Shown: positions 38,350 to 47,280 of the stretch, in pieces
Layout: every line of letters starts with the position of its first letter
Position numbering within the stretch: position 1 is the stretch's first letter
The notes under the pieces: model-generated
What the model saw: the letters and a program-made list of their open reading frames with translations, nothing else
Told to the model about the DNA's origin: nothing
Database searches by the model: none
Assembly (NCBI RefSeq): GCF_027214025.1
Contig: NZ_JAPWHB010000009.1
Coordinates: 62,001-126,000, forward strand
Length of the DNA: 64,000 bases
Reading direction: 5' to 3'
From: Parahoeflea alexandrii
GTDB lineage: Bacteria; Pseudomonadota; Alphaproteobacteria; Rhizobiales; Rhizobiaceae
Translations under genes and position numbers: made by a program

Positions 38350-38606
38350 GGCTTCTCATAGCTCCTTCGGAATTAAGATCGAATCCAGCCCCTCCCGAAA
38401 CTCCATTCGCAACTTCGCCGCAGGCTGGGCAATGGATTCCACCGAAAAAGCGGAAATGGAAAACCCCGCCGTCGCATTCCCTGAGAGCTTTCTGCAATCA
38501 ACTCCCAGAAGGGCAGTCTGCACATCTTTGGCCCGGCTGGCAACCTTTGTCCTCCGTTCAGGGGACCGGGGTTTCCCCGATCCCCTGAACATACAAGGCC
38601 GCTGGA

Positions 38607-39605
38607 TCAGGCGCCCCAGACGTCTTTCATCACCCGCAGCCAGTTGCCCGAGGAGATCTTCTCGATCTGGTCCTCGCTGTAGCCCCGTTTGACCATTCCG
38701 TCCCAGATCAGCGGCACCTTGGTGATGGTTCCCACGTCGGCGTTGAGGCGGTTGTCATAGGTATACCAATCGCCCAGGATCCCCGTGATGTTGGGATAAA
38801 GGCCTTCGGTCCCCCAATATTCCTCCCAGTGCTCGCGGGTTTCGACTTCAGGCATGTCGCTGGCCCATGCGACATGGTCGATGCCACAGACATTTACCAG
38901 GTAGTCAATGTGATTGAGGATATGTTCCAGCGTCGGCTTTTCCGGCAGCCAGGTCACCGGCGGCCATGTCACCATGCCGGTCAAGCCGCCTGTTTTCGAG
39001 ATGGCGCGCAGCAACTCGTCGGTCTTGTTGCGCGGGCTTGGGCAAATGGCCATGGCGTTGGCATGGCTGAAGACCACTGGCTGCTTCGATTCGGCAATAA
39101 AATCGGCGCTGGTTTTCAAACCGCAGTGAGACAGGTCGATGATCATGCCGTTCTTGTTCATCTCGGCGACCCAGGCCCTGCCTGCCTCGGTTATGCCGCG
39201 ATCTCCGTCGCCCAGGAAGGGAGCGCCGTATCCGAAGGCGTTGCGCTCGTTGTAGGTCGGCTGCACGATGCGCAGGCCGAGCGTCTTGAAGACTTCCAGC
39301 AGGCGAACCTCCGGCTCCACCATGACCGAGTTCTGGGCGCCGATGATGACGCCGCAACGGCCGCTCGCCTTCGCCTCGAAGATATCTGCGGTGGTCCGCA
39401 CGACCAGCGCCAGTTCCGGCATCGCAGCGATCTTGTCCAGCGCCGCCTGCACCTCCAGCAGGCCTTCATAGACCCCGGACTGCGGCCGGATTGCGGTCAG
39501 GTTGATGGTCGAAATGCCTCCGTCGATGGTCCGGCGGATCTGCTCGGGCGTCAGCGGCGCACAGTTCAGCCCGTCGATGACAAGGCGGGAAGTAGTCATT
39601 TTCAT
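38607..39605 (-). CDS. M19 (renal dipeptidase) family amidohydrolase, variant active site
   Basis: Protein of 332 residues of the membrane-dipeptidase family. Seen: IIDLSHCG and VFSHANAMAICPSPRNKTDELL, which carry metal-binding His residues, and late VAWASDMP, WLRVMKDVWG. The first metal motif His-x-Asp, normally DGHND, reads DGLNCA here, so two ligands of the binuclear zinc site are missing; a subgroup of bacterial M19 proteins shares such a change. Start ATG 39605 behind AAAGGAGA. It follows the ABC ATPase genes and likely processes the imported peptide or imide. Confidence 0.88.
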   Translation of the reverse strand: MKMTTSRLVIDGLNCAPLTPEQIRRTIDGGISTINLTAIRPQSGVYEGLLEVQAALDKIAAMPELALVVRTTADIFEAKASGRCGVIIGAQNSVMVEPEVRLLEVFKTLGLRIVQPTYNERNAFGYGAPFLGDGDRGITEAGRAWVAEMNKNGMIIDLSHCGLKTSADFIAESKQPVVFSHANAMAICPSPRNKTDELLRAISKTGGLTGMVTWPPVTWLPEKPTLEHILNHIDYLVNVCGIDHVAWASDMPEVETREHWEEYWGTEGLYPNITGILGDWYTYDNRLNADVGTITKVPLIWDGMVKRGYSEDQIEKISSGNWLRVMKDVWGA

Positions 39606-39634
39606 CGTATTGGTCTCCTTTGAAGACAGTTGGG

Positions 39635-40699
39635 TCACGCAACGGACCGTTCGGCTCGTTTGCGGACATAGAGATCGAATCTGCGCCGGGCGCCGGGTGT
39701 CAGCACCGCGTCTCCCTGGACAAGCGTGAACGGCTCCAGGCTTTCGGCATGATGGCAGGCGGCCAGATGACCGTCGCCGAAGGAGCGCGCATGGGGCCTT
39801 TCACTGGCACAGAGGTCGGACGCGAGCGGGCAGCGGCTTTGATAAAGACAGCCTTCGCGCCCCTTGGTCACGTTCAGGGCGGGCGGGATACGCACAGCGC
39901 GCCCGCGCCGGGCGGGGTCGGGCTGGGGCACTGTCGAAAGCAGCGTCCGTGTGTAGGGATGCATCGGCGTTGAAAAAATCTGCTGCTTGGTTCCGATCTC
40001 GATCACGCGGCCAAGATGCATGACCGCGACGCGGTCCGCGATGTGGCGAACCACTGAAAGATCGTGCGAGATAAACAGATACGACAGTCCGAGGCGTTGG
40101 CGCAGATCCATCAGCAAGTTGATCACCTGCGCCTGGATCGAAACGTCCAGCGCCGAAACAGGTTCATCGCAGATCAGCAGTTCCGGATTCAGCGCAAGCG
40201 CGCGGGCTATCCCTATCCGCTGGCGCTGACCGCCGGAAAATTCGTGGGCGAAGCGGTCTGCGTGATCGGCGCGCAATCCCACCAGCGACATCAGTTCGTC
40301 GACGCGCGCGCGATGATCGCCCTTGACGCTATGGACCTCAAGCGGCTCCGCGATGATCTTGCGGACGGGCATGCGTGGGTCGAGCGAGGCGAAGGGGTCC
40401 TGAAAAACCATTTGCATGCGCTCACGCAATGACCTGAGCGACGTTCCGCTCTCGTTGGTCACCTCCCTGCCGTCGAACAGCACATCGCCGCCGCTGGTAT
40501 CGATCAGCCGCAAGGCCAAGCGGGCGGTGGTCGACTTGCCGCAGCCGGATTCACCCACCAGCGCCAGCGTCTCGCCACGCTTGACCGACAGGTTCACACC
40601 CTCGACCGCGTAGGTTCCACCACGCTCCCGCCTGAAAAGGCCGGAGCTGCGCCCGTAAACCTTGTCGACATTGCGCAGTTCGAGAAGCGGACGGGTCAT
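39635..40699 (-). CDS. Peptide-type ABC transporter ATPase (OppF/DppF family)
   Basis: ATPase of 354 residues. Seen: Walker [16 protein letters not shown], signature SGGQRQRIGIARAL, Walker B LLICDEPVSALD, and the C-terminal oligopeptide-transporter extension with Cys residues (CLYQSRCPLASDLC) that bind an Fe-S cluster in related DppD/DppF. ATG 40699 overlaps the stop of the upstream ATPase (4 bases). Confidence 0.93.
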   Translation of the reverse strand: MTRPLLELRNVDKVYGRSSGLFRRERGGTYAVEGVNLSVKRGETLALVGESGCGKSTTARLALRLIDTSGGDVLFDGREVTNESGTSLRSLRERMQMVFQDPFASLDPRMPVRKIIAEPLEVHSVKGDHRARVDELMSLVGLRADHADRFAHEFSGGQRQRIGIARALALNPELLICDEPVSALDVSIQAQVINLLMDLRQRLGLSYLFISHDLSVVRHIADRVAVMHLGRVIEIGTKQQIFSTPMHPYTRTLLSTVPQPDPARRGRAVRIPPALNVTKGREGCLYQSRCPLASDLCASERPHARSFGDGHLAACHHAESLEPFTLVQGDAVLTPGARRRFDLYVRKRAERSVA

Positions 40700-41673
40700 A
40701 GGTTGTCCTCCAGGGGCGCGAAGTGGCAGGAGACCGCATGCCCGGCGGTGACCTCGCGCAAGACGGGGCTTTCCCCTGCGCAACGGGGCACGGCGAACAC
40801 GCACCGCGGCGCGAACCGGCAACCGGGCGGCATCGCGGAGAGCGCGGGCACGGTTCCTTCTATCGCCAGCAGGCGATCGTCGCTTCCAAAGCGCGGAATG
40901 CTGCCCATCAGGCCGATGGTGTAGGGATGCTGCGGGTCCGACAGGATCTCCCCGACCGTGCCGCGCTCGACGATCCGGCCGGCATACATGACCATCACTT
41001 CGTCGGCGAATTCCGCGACCACGCCCAGATCGTGGGTGATCAGGATGACCGCCATTCCGGTGTCCCGCTGCAAATCGCCCAACAGCGCCAGGATTTCGGC
41101 CTGTACTGTCACATCCAGCGCGGTCGTCGGTTCGTCGGCGATCAGAAGTTCGGGTTCACACGACAGCGCCATGGCGATCATTACCCTCTGGCGCATGCCG
41201 CCAGACAACTCGTGCGGATAGCGATGAAACTGTGCCTCGGGAGCGGGCAGACGTACGCGCCGCAACCCCTCGACCGCCCGCTCGTGCCGCTCCGCCGCGT
41301 TGAGCTCCGGGACGTGAAGCTTGAGTGCCTCGGAAAGCTGTGCCCCCACCGTCATTATCGGATTGAGGCTCGTCATCGGCTCCTGAAAGATCATGCCGAT
41401 CTTGCCGCCACGAATCTGCCGCATCCGTTGGGGTGAGACTGCTGCCAGATCCTCCCCGTCCATCAGGATCTGGCCAACGGTGCGCGCCGTGTCAGGCACC
41501 AGCCGGATCATCGAAAGCGACAGTATCGATTTGCCGCAACCGCTTTCGCCGACAATCGCCAGCGTGCGGCCCGGAGCGACAGAGAAGCTCACATCATCGA
41601 CAACTGTCACCTTCTTGCTGCCATTGACGAAGGCGGTCGACAGATTGCGGACATCGAGAAGAGTTTCAGCCAT
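40696..41673 (-). CDS. Peptide-type ABC transporter ATPase (OppD/DppD family)
   Basis: ATPase of 325 residues. Seen: Walker [16 protein letters not shown] loop [10 protein letters not shown], signature [15 protein letters not shown], Walker [13 protein letters not shown] and C-terminal [14 protein letters not shown] with the Cys set of this family. Start ATG 41673 just after the permease stop. Pairs with the OppF-type gene as the heterodimeric motor. Confidence 0.93.
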   Translation of the reverse strand: MAETLLDVRNLSTAFVNGSKKVTVVDDVSFSVAPGRTLAIVGESGCGKSILSLSMIRLVPDTARTVGQILMDGEDLAAVSPQRMRQIRGGKIGMIFQEPMTSLNPIMTVGAQLSEALKLHVPELNAAERHERAVEGLRRVRLPAPEAQFHRYPHELSGGMRQRVMIAMALSCEPELLIADEPTTALDVTVQAEILALLGDLQRDTGMAVILITHDLGVVAEFADEVMVMYAGRIVERGTVGEILSDPQHPYTIGLMGSIPRFGSDDRLLAIEGTVPALSAMPPGCRFAPRCVFAVPRCAGESPVLREVTAGHAVSCHFAPLEDNL

Positions 41674-41678
41674 CGCTC

Positions 41679-42581
41679 TTAGTTCTCCGTTCGCGCCAAT
41701 CGCGGATCGAGCAGGTCGCGCAGCTCGTCCCCGAGGGTGTTGATGGCAAGAATGGTGATGGAGATCACCAGCCCCGGGAAAAGCGAAACCGTCCATGCCT
41801 GGGACAAATACCGTTGACCTTCGCTGATCATCCCACCCCAGGTCGGGGTTGGCGGCTGTACCCCGACGCCCAGAAAGCTAAGGGTCGCCTCGATCAATAT
41901 CATCGTCGACAGCTCGAAGGTCGCCACGACCATGATCACCGACAGGACGTTCGGCACTATGTGACGAAGAATTATGCGCGATTGGGTGGCCCCGATCGAA
42001 CGCGCCGCCTCGACGAACTCGCGGTCGCGCAACGTCAGCACTTCGGACCGGATGACCCTCGCGAAAGTCGGCCAACTGGCCAGTCCCATCAGGAAGATCA
42101 GAGCTGCCAGCGATTGGCCCGTGACCGCCACTGCCCCGATCACAAGCAGGATCACGGGAAAGGCAAGCTGCATATCGATCAGCCGCAGGATCACTGCGTC
42201 GGTCACACCGCCGACGTAGCCGCCGATCAGCCCCAGGAAGATGCCCAGCGCCGCGCTCACCAGAACAGCGCCGATGCTGACGATCAACGTCGTCCTGGCG
42301 CCATAGACGATCCGGGCCCAGATGTCGCGTCCGAGCTGATCGGTGCCAAGAACATGCAGGACGCCGCTTCGGTCCTCAAACATCGGACCCTTGAGCCGGG
42401 ATAGAATGCTCTGCAGATTTGGATCTTGCGAGGTGAAGAGCCCCGGGAAGATCGACATGGCCACAAGCATGATCACCACAGCCACGGCGATGGCGACGCC
42501 TGGACGTCTGATCTGTTTGAGCATTCCTCGCCAGACACCGCGGCGCTGCGATGGAGATGGAACCGTATTTGTTTGGGTCAT
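41679..42581 (-). CDS. Peptide-type ABC transporter permease (DppC family)
   Basis: Permease of 300 residues with six hydrophobic helices, the N-terminal OppC extension (HVLGTDQLGRDIWARIVYGARTTL in part) and the EAA loop EAARSIGATQSRIILRHIVPN (in part). Starts ATG 42581, overlapping the dppB-type stop by 4 bases. Confidence 0.93.
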   Translation of the reverse strand: MTQTNTVPSPSQRRGVWRGMLKQIRRPGVAIAVAVVIMLVAMSIFPGLFTSQDPNLQSILSRLKGPMFEDRSGVLHVLGTDQLGRDIWARIVYGARTTLIVSIGAVLVSAALGIFLGLIGGYVGGVTDAVILRLIDMQLAFPVILLVIGAVAVTGQSLAALIFLMGLASWPTFARVIRSEVLTLRDREFVEAARSIGATQSRIILRHIVPNVLSVIMVVATFELSTMILIEATLSFLGVGVQPPTPTWGGMISEGQRYLSQAWTVSLFPGLVISITILAINTLGDELRDLLDPRLARTEN

Positions 42582-43495
42582 TTCAGGCGCACCCTCGGAT
42601 CGACGAAGGAGTAGAGAACGTCTGCCACCAGATTGGCGAAGACGAAGACCACGGCGAAGAACAGCACCACGGCTTGCACCACGGGATAGTCGCGGGCGTA
42701 GATGGCCTGAATCGCCAGCCGCCCGACCCCGGGCCAGGAAAAGACCGTCTCGGTCACAACCACGCCGCCGAGCAGAACGCCAAACTGCAGTGCGATCACG
42801 GTAATAACCGGAATGATCGAATTGCCCAGGGCGTGCCGGACCACCACCACGAACTCGGTCTGACCCTTGGCCCGGGCGGTGCGAATATAATCCTGCTCGA
42901 TGACGTTGAGCATGGACGAACGCGTCACGCGGATGATCAGCGCCATCATCGTTGTGGCGAGCGTCGTTGCTGGCAGCACCAGACTGGTCAGCCCATCGCG
43001 CCCGCCGGTCGGAAGAAGACGCATCCACAGCGCCAGCACTATGATCGAAACAATACCCCAGTAGAAGGTGGGAACCGACTGGCCCAACGCGGCGAGATAG
43101 CGGATCCCGGTGTCGATCGGCCGGCCACGCCAATAGGCGGCCATCACGCCCAACGGTATTCCTATCGTGACCGCAATCAACAATGTGGCCATCGCGAGTT
43201 CGAGTGTCGCCGGAAGCCGTTCTGCCACGAGGTTCATCGCCGGAACGGAAAAACGCAAGGAGTTGCCGAAATCCCCCTGCAGCGCATTGTAAACGAAGAG
43301 CCAGAATTGCTCCGGCAGACTGCGGTCTAGGCCGTGTTTGGCCCGAAAAGCGGCCAGCGCCTCGTCCGTCGCGTCCACGGGCATGAACAGGTGCGTCGGA
43401 TCTCCGCTCAATCGTGTCAGAAAGAAACAGATGATCAAAACGCCCAGCAACGAAGGCAGGACGTATAGCAGCCGTGTCAGAAGGTATTTACCCAT
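42578..43495 (-). CDS. Peptide-type ABC transporter permease (DppB family)
   Basis: Permease of 305 residues beginning GKYLLTRLLYVLPSLLGVLIICFF (in part), the DppB start. Six helices and the EAA-type loop RTARAKGQTEFVVVVRHALGN (in part). ATG 43495 preferred from family length; an in-frame ATG at 43513 is possible. A strong hairpin lies just upstream, between this gene and the binding-protein gene. Confidence 0.92.
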   Translation of the reverse strand: MGKYLLTRLLYVLPSLLGVLIICFFLTRLSGDPTHLFMPVDATDEALAAFRAKHGLDRSLPEQFWLFVYNALQGDFGNSLRFSVPAMNLVAERLPATLELAMATLLIAVTIGIPLGVMAAYWRGRPIDTGIRYLAALGQSVPTFYWGIVSIIVLALWMRLLPTGGRDGLTSLVLPATTLATTMMALIIRVTRSSMLNVIEQDYIRTARAKGQTEFVVVVRHALGNSIIPVITVIALQFGVLLGGVVVTETVFSWPGVGRLAIQAIYARDYPVVQAVVLFFAVVFVFANLVADVLYSFVDPRVRLK

Positions 43496-43516
43496 ACAAC
43501 GCTCGCTTTCCATAAG

Positions 43517-43557
43517 GCGCGGGCGCGGAGGCGGTCAGGCCGCCCTCGCGCCCGCGC
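43517..43557 (-). terminator. Hairpin between SBP and DppB-type genes
   Basis: A long GC-rich stem: GCGCGGGCGC (43517-43526) with GCGCCCGCGC (43548-43557), continued by further pairs to a 5-base loop. There is no T-run, so full termination is unlikely; partial attenuation or 3'-end protection of the binding-protein transcript is the inferred role, as at the tctC-tctB junction. Confidence 0.6.
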
Positions 43558-43561
43558 TTTG

Positions 43562-45091
43562 TCACTTATCGCCGACGGAGACGCCGTAGAGCATCCAGAG
43601 CTGGTCGCCCCTGGGCAGGAAGCCCTGAACATCGGAGCCGGTCGCATAGAGATCGACATTCTGGAACAGATAGGCGACCGAGGCCTGATCTCGCATGTAT
43701 TTCGAGAGCTCCTGATAGATCACTGCCCGTTTTCCGCTGTCCATCTCGGCTGCACCGGCATCGATCAGACGGTCGACCTCCGGGTCCGAAACATAGGAAT
43801 AGCGCCAATCAGAGCGGTATTGCGACATCTGAAGGTCCGGATCGTCCGCCGGTCCGAGACCGACATACCCGATCGGCGCCAGTTCACGGCCGACCAGCTG
43901 TCGCAGGAACTCGCCCGCCTCAAGCTGGATCATGTTCGGACGGATACCCACCGCCTCGAGCATTCCGGCGATCGCTGTTGCGACCTCCTGATCCTGCACG
44001 TAACGCCCGGAGGGAAAGCGGAAGTCGATCTCGAACCCGTCGGGATACCCCGCCTCGGCCAGCAGTTCCTTGGCCTTTTCGGGATCATACGGATAATCCG
44101 TCAGGTCAGGATTGTAGCCGACCTGATTGCTGCGCAGCAGTTGCCCGTTGAGGTGCTTGGCGCGTCCCTCGAACAGCCCGTCGATTATCCCATCCTTGTC
44201 GATGGCATAGTTCACCGCTTGCCGCACCAGCTTGTCATGCATCGGTGAGGGATGCATCTCAAGGTTCGACAGTTCAAGCGAGAAGATGCGATAACTCGGG
44301 ACTTCGACGATCTTCTTTCCGGCCGCTTCGATCGCGGCGGCGTTGGCGATCGGGATATTGGTGGCGATATCGAATTCACCGGCCTCGATCCCGGCGGCGC
44401 GCGCCATGTCGTCGGGCACCGGGCGCAGGATCACCCGCTCGATGCCCTTGAGCGGCTCACCCCAATAGGTTTCGTTGCGGGTCATGACAATCCGGTCATC
44501 CCGCCGCCACTCTTCCAGCTTGAAGGGGCCGGTGCCAACCGGCTTGGCGCCGAAACCATCCGCACCCACCTCGGCCCAATACGCGGGCGGCACGATGTAG
44601 ACCTTGCCCAGCGCGAGTTCCAGTGCGGGATAGGGAGACTTGGTCTTGATGCGGACCGTGTTGTCGTCGACCTTCTCGATGCTTTCGAAGACCGACGCAT
44701 ATCGCCCATAGGCCGGTGCGACATCGGGGTTCATGAAGTTGGTGAAGCTCGCCACCACCGCATCGGCATTGAAGGGCTCGCCATTGGTGAAGCTGACGCC
44801 CTGGCGAAGCGAGACCAGGATCGTGGTGTCATCCTCCATCTCGTAACCCAGCGCCAGAACCGGCATCATTTTGTTTGTTTTCGGATCTGTCCAGAACAGG
44901 GGCTCGGTGATCAGGGCACCCGCATTGATCTCGTCGGAGGCGGTGTTGAAATTCGGCCAAAGCGAGGTGGGGTCAAAGGCCTGAGCCACGATCAGGTCGC
45001 TCGGTGCATTCTGAGCGAAGGCCGGAAAAATCGCGGTGGAGGCCAAGAGGCCAGCCGCCAGGGCGAGAGCGTGAAAGCTGCGTCTTTTCAT
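43562..45091 (-). CDS. ABC transporter substrate-binding protein, family 5 (peptide type)
   Basis: Periplasmic protein of 509 residues with Sec signal (RRSFHALALAAGLLASTAIFPAFA|QN) and the SBP_bac_5 fold (DLIVAQAFDPTSLWPNF, SLRQGVSFTNGEPFNADAVV, VGTGPFKLEEW, all seen in part). ATG 45091 behind AGGAGA. Such proteins bind di- and oligopeptides, opines or related amides; the neighbours suggest a cyclic imide, hydantoin or 5-oxoproline-type ligand. Confidence 0.92.
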   Translation of the reverse strand: MKRRSFHALALAAGLLASTAIFPAFAQNAPSDLIVAQAFDPTSLWPNFNTASDEINAGALITEPLFWTDPKTNKMMPVLALGYEMEDDTTILVSLRQGVSFTNGEPFNADAVVASFTNFMNPDVAPAYGRYASVFESIEKVDDNTVRIKTKSPYPALELALGKVYIVPPAYWAEVGADGFGAKPVGTGPFKLEEWRRDDRIVMTRNETYWGEPLKGIERVILRPVPDDMARAAGIEAGEFDIATNIPIANAAAIEAAGKKIVEVPSYRIFSLELSNLEMHPSPMHDKLVRQAVNYAIDKDGIIDGLFEGRAKHLNGQLLRSNQVGYNPDLTDYPYDPEKAKELLAEAGYPDGFEIDFRFPSGRYVQDQEVATAIAGMLEAVGIRPNMIQLEAGEFLRQLVGRELAPIGYVGLGPADDPDLQMSQYRSDWRYSYVSDPEVDRLIDAGAAEMDSGKRAVIYQELSKYMRDQASVAYLFQNVDLYATGSDVQGFLPRGDQLWMLYGVSVGDK

Positions 45092-45132
45092 GGTCTTGTC
45101 TTTCTCCTGTTGGGCTTTTGGTTGGTCGTTGG

Positions 45133-47280
45133 CTAATCGGCTCCCGCCCCGGTCGGGGTGATGAACAGGGCGAGGGTCGGGTGAACTTCGATGACCGCGG
45201 ACGGGCCAGCGACAATGGTGCATTCGCGCTCCTCGATGATCGCGGGTCCGGCAAAGCGCAAACCGGGCGTGAGCGAAGACCGCTCATAGACCTTGGTCAG
45301 GCATGTGCCGTCTATCTCGGGGAAGTAGACCTCACGCGTCGATTTTGCCTCTGGCAGGAGCGCGATGGTGCCAGGGGCGGCTCCAGCTTCCGCCGGGTGC
45401 GCGGCTTCCACGGCCGCCGCATGAATGCTGATCGACAACCGGCACGTGATAAGCTCGGGCACTAGATCGCGGTGAACATGCCCATATCGCGCCTGATGGG
45501 CGGCATAGAATGCTGAAGCGATCCCGTCGATCACGCGGGCTTCGATGACCTCGCGGGGAATTCCGACCGTCAACTCGCGCCCCTGACCAAAATGGCGCAG
45601 GTCCATTTCATAGATGATGTCGGCGGCGGCGATCTGTTCCGGGGGAAGTCCGGTCTCCCGCAGGACAGAGCGCGCCTCTTCCAGCATCTGCGAGAGAACC
45701 TGGTCGACGTCCTCCCAGGTAAGCCGATCGAGGCGCCGGGGAAGCGACCGCGAACAATCAAAGCTGACCGGGCTCACCACCAGGCCCAGCGCCGATCCGG
45801 CACCAGCCGCGGGCGGCACAATCACCCCCTTCATGCCGAGCTGCCGCGCCAGTTCCCAGGCGTGAATGGGGCCCGCACCGCCGAAGGCGAAGAGAAAGAA
45901 TTTTTGGGGGTCTTCTCCTTGTTCGGCGATGTGAACCTTGCAGGCCGCCGTCATGTTCTGGTTCACGATGCGGAAGATCCCGCGCGCCAGTTCTCTTGCC
46001 GACATTGCCATTGATTCGCCAAGCCGCGCCAGCGCCTGATTCGACGAGGCGCGGCTCAGCTGGATTTGGCCGCCGAGGAAATAGTTGGGGTTGAGATAAC
46101 CCAGCAGCAGGTTGGCATCAGTCACGGTCGGCTGCTTGCCACCGAGCCCATAGCAAGCCGGCCCCGGCGCACTGCCGGCACTTTCAGGCCCAACCTGCAC
46201 CAGACCCATCTTGTCGGGCGACGCAATGCTGCCTCCGCCCGCACCGATCTCGATCAAATCTATAATCGGCACCTTCACCGGCAGGCCACTGCCTCGCATC
46301 TGCCTGGAAACCCGACCGAATTCGAACTGGTTGGCCTTACGGGCCCGATGGCCCTTGACCAGGCCGAGCTTGGCGGTTGTGCCGCCCATGTCGAACGTGA
46401 CCAGATCAGGAAGTCCCAGAAGCTTGGAAAAATGGATCGCGGCAAGAACACCTGCGGCCGGGCCGGATTCCAGCATCCGAATCGGCTGCGACTTGACCAG
46501 TTCGGCTCCGGCGATCCCGCCCGAGGAGACCATCATCTGCATGCGGCGGCCGAAACCGCTGTCGCACAGCATACCTTCGGTTTTGTCTATATAGCGACGC
46601 ACAATCGGTTGCACATAGGCATTGGCGGCCGTGGTGCTGGAGCGTTCAAACTCCCGGATCTCTGGAGCAACGACGCTGGACCGGCTGATCTGCACGCCGG
46701 GCAACTCCTCGCGCAGAATGCGCTCTGCCTCGATTTCATGAGCTGGATTGATAAACGAATGCAGAAAGACAATAGCGACCGCCTCGACTTTCAGCGCCAG
46801 CAATTCGCGCGCGATCTCCCGCAACCTTTCGACATCCAGCGCGACCAGAACCTCACCCTTGGCGGAGATCCTCTCGGGCACGCCAAAGCGGCGCTGTCGC
46901 GGAACCAGCGGAGCCGGCATCTCAAGCGACAGCTCGTAATTGTCATAACGCACCTCAGTGCCCATTTCGAGCGTGTCGCGAAACCCCTCGGTAGCGATCA
47001 ATGCCGTGATCGCACCCTTGCGTTCGATCAGGGCGTTGGTGATCAGCGTGGTGGCATGGATCGCCACACTGAGGTTACCTGCCGAGACTCCGGTATCTGC
47101 CAGAAGGCTCAGCAATCCATCGGTGATGCCTCGGGTAGGATCATCCGGTGTGGTCAGGCATTTGCCCAGGCGCATGGTGCCGTCGGCCTCGCTGACCAAC
47201 GCAAAATCGGTGAAGGTTCCGCCCACGTCGAAACCCAGTCTGTAAGCGTCTGCAGTCATGTCTGGAAGATTCTGGGTCAT
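45133..47280 (-). CDS. hyuA: Hydantoinase/5-oxoprolinase A subunit (HyuA family)
   Basis: Protein of 715 residues with the sugar-kinase/Hsp70-like ATPase motif RLGFDVGGTFTDFAL near residue 13, VTFDMGGTTAKLGLV, and SGGIAGAE; the C-terminal third is the HyuA C domain. With HyuB it hydrolyses an imide or lactam ring (hydantoin, N-methylhydantoin or 5-oxoproline) at the cost of ATP. ATG 47280 overlaps the hyuB stop by one base, so the two are translationally coupled. Confidence 0.92.
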   Translation of the reverse strand: MTQNLPDMTADAYRLGFDVGGTFTDFALVSEADGTMRLGKCLTTPDDPTRGITDGLLSLLADTGVSAGNLSVAIHATTLITNALIERKGAITALIATEGFRDTLEMGTEVRYDNYELSLEMPAPLVPRQRRFGVPERISAKGEVLVALDVERLREIARELLALKVEAVAIVFLHSFINPAHEIEAERILREELPGVQISRSSVVAPEIREFERSSTTAANAYVQPIVRRYIDKTEGMLCDSGFGRRMQMMVSSGGIAGAELVKSQPIRMLESGPAAGVLAAIHFSKLLGLPDLVTFDMGGTTAKLGLVKGHRARKANQFEFGRVSRQMRGSGLPVKVPIIDLIEIGAGGGSIASPDKMGLVQVGPESAGSAPGPACYGLGGKQPTVTDANLLLGYLNPNYFLGGQIQLSRASSNQALARLGESMAMSARELARGIFRIVNQNMTAACKVHIAEQGEDPQKFFLFAFGGAGPIHAWELARQLGMKGVIVPPAAGAGSALGLVVSPVSFDCSRSLPRRLDRLTWEDVDQVLSQMLEEARSVLRETGLPPEQIAAADIIYEMDLRHFGQGRELTVGIPREVIEARVIDGIASAFYAAHQARYGHVHRDLVPELITCRLSISIHAAAVEAAHPAEAGAAPGTIALLPEAKSTREVYFPEIDGTCLTKVYERSSLTPGLRFAGPAIIEERECTIVAGPSAVIEVHPTLALFITPTGAGAD

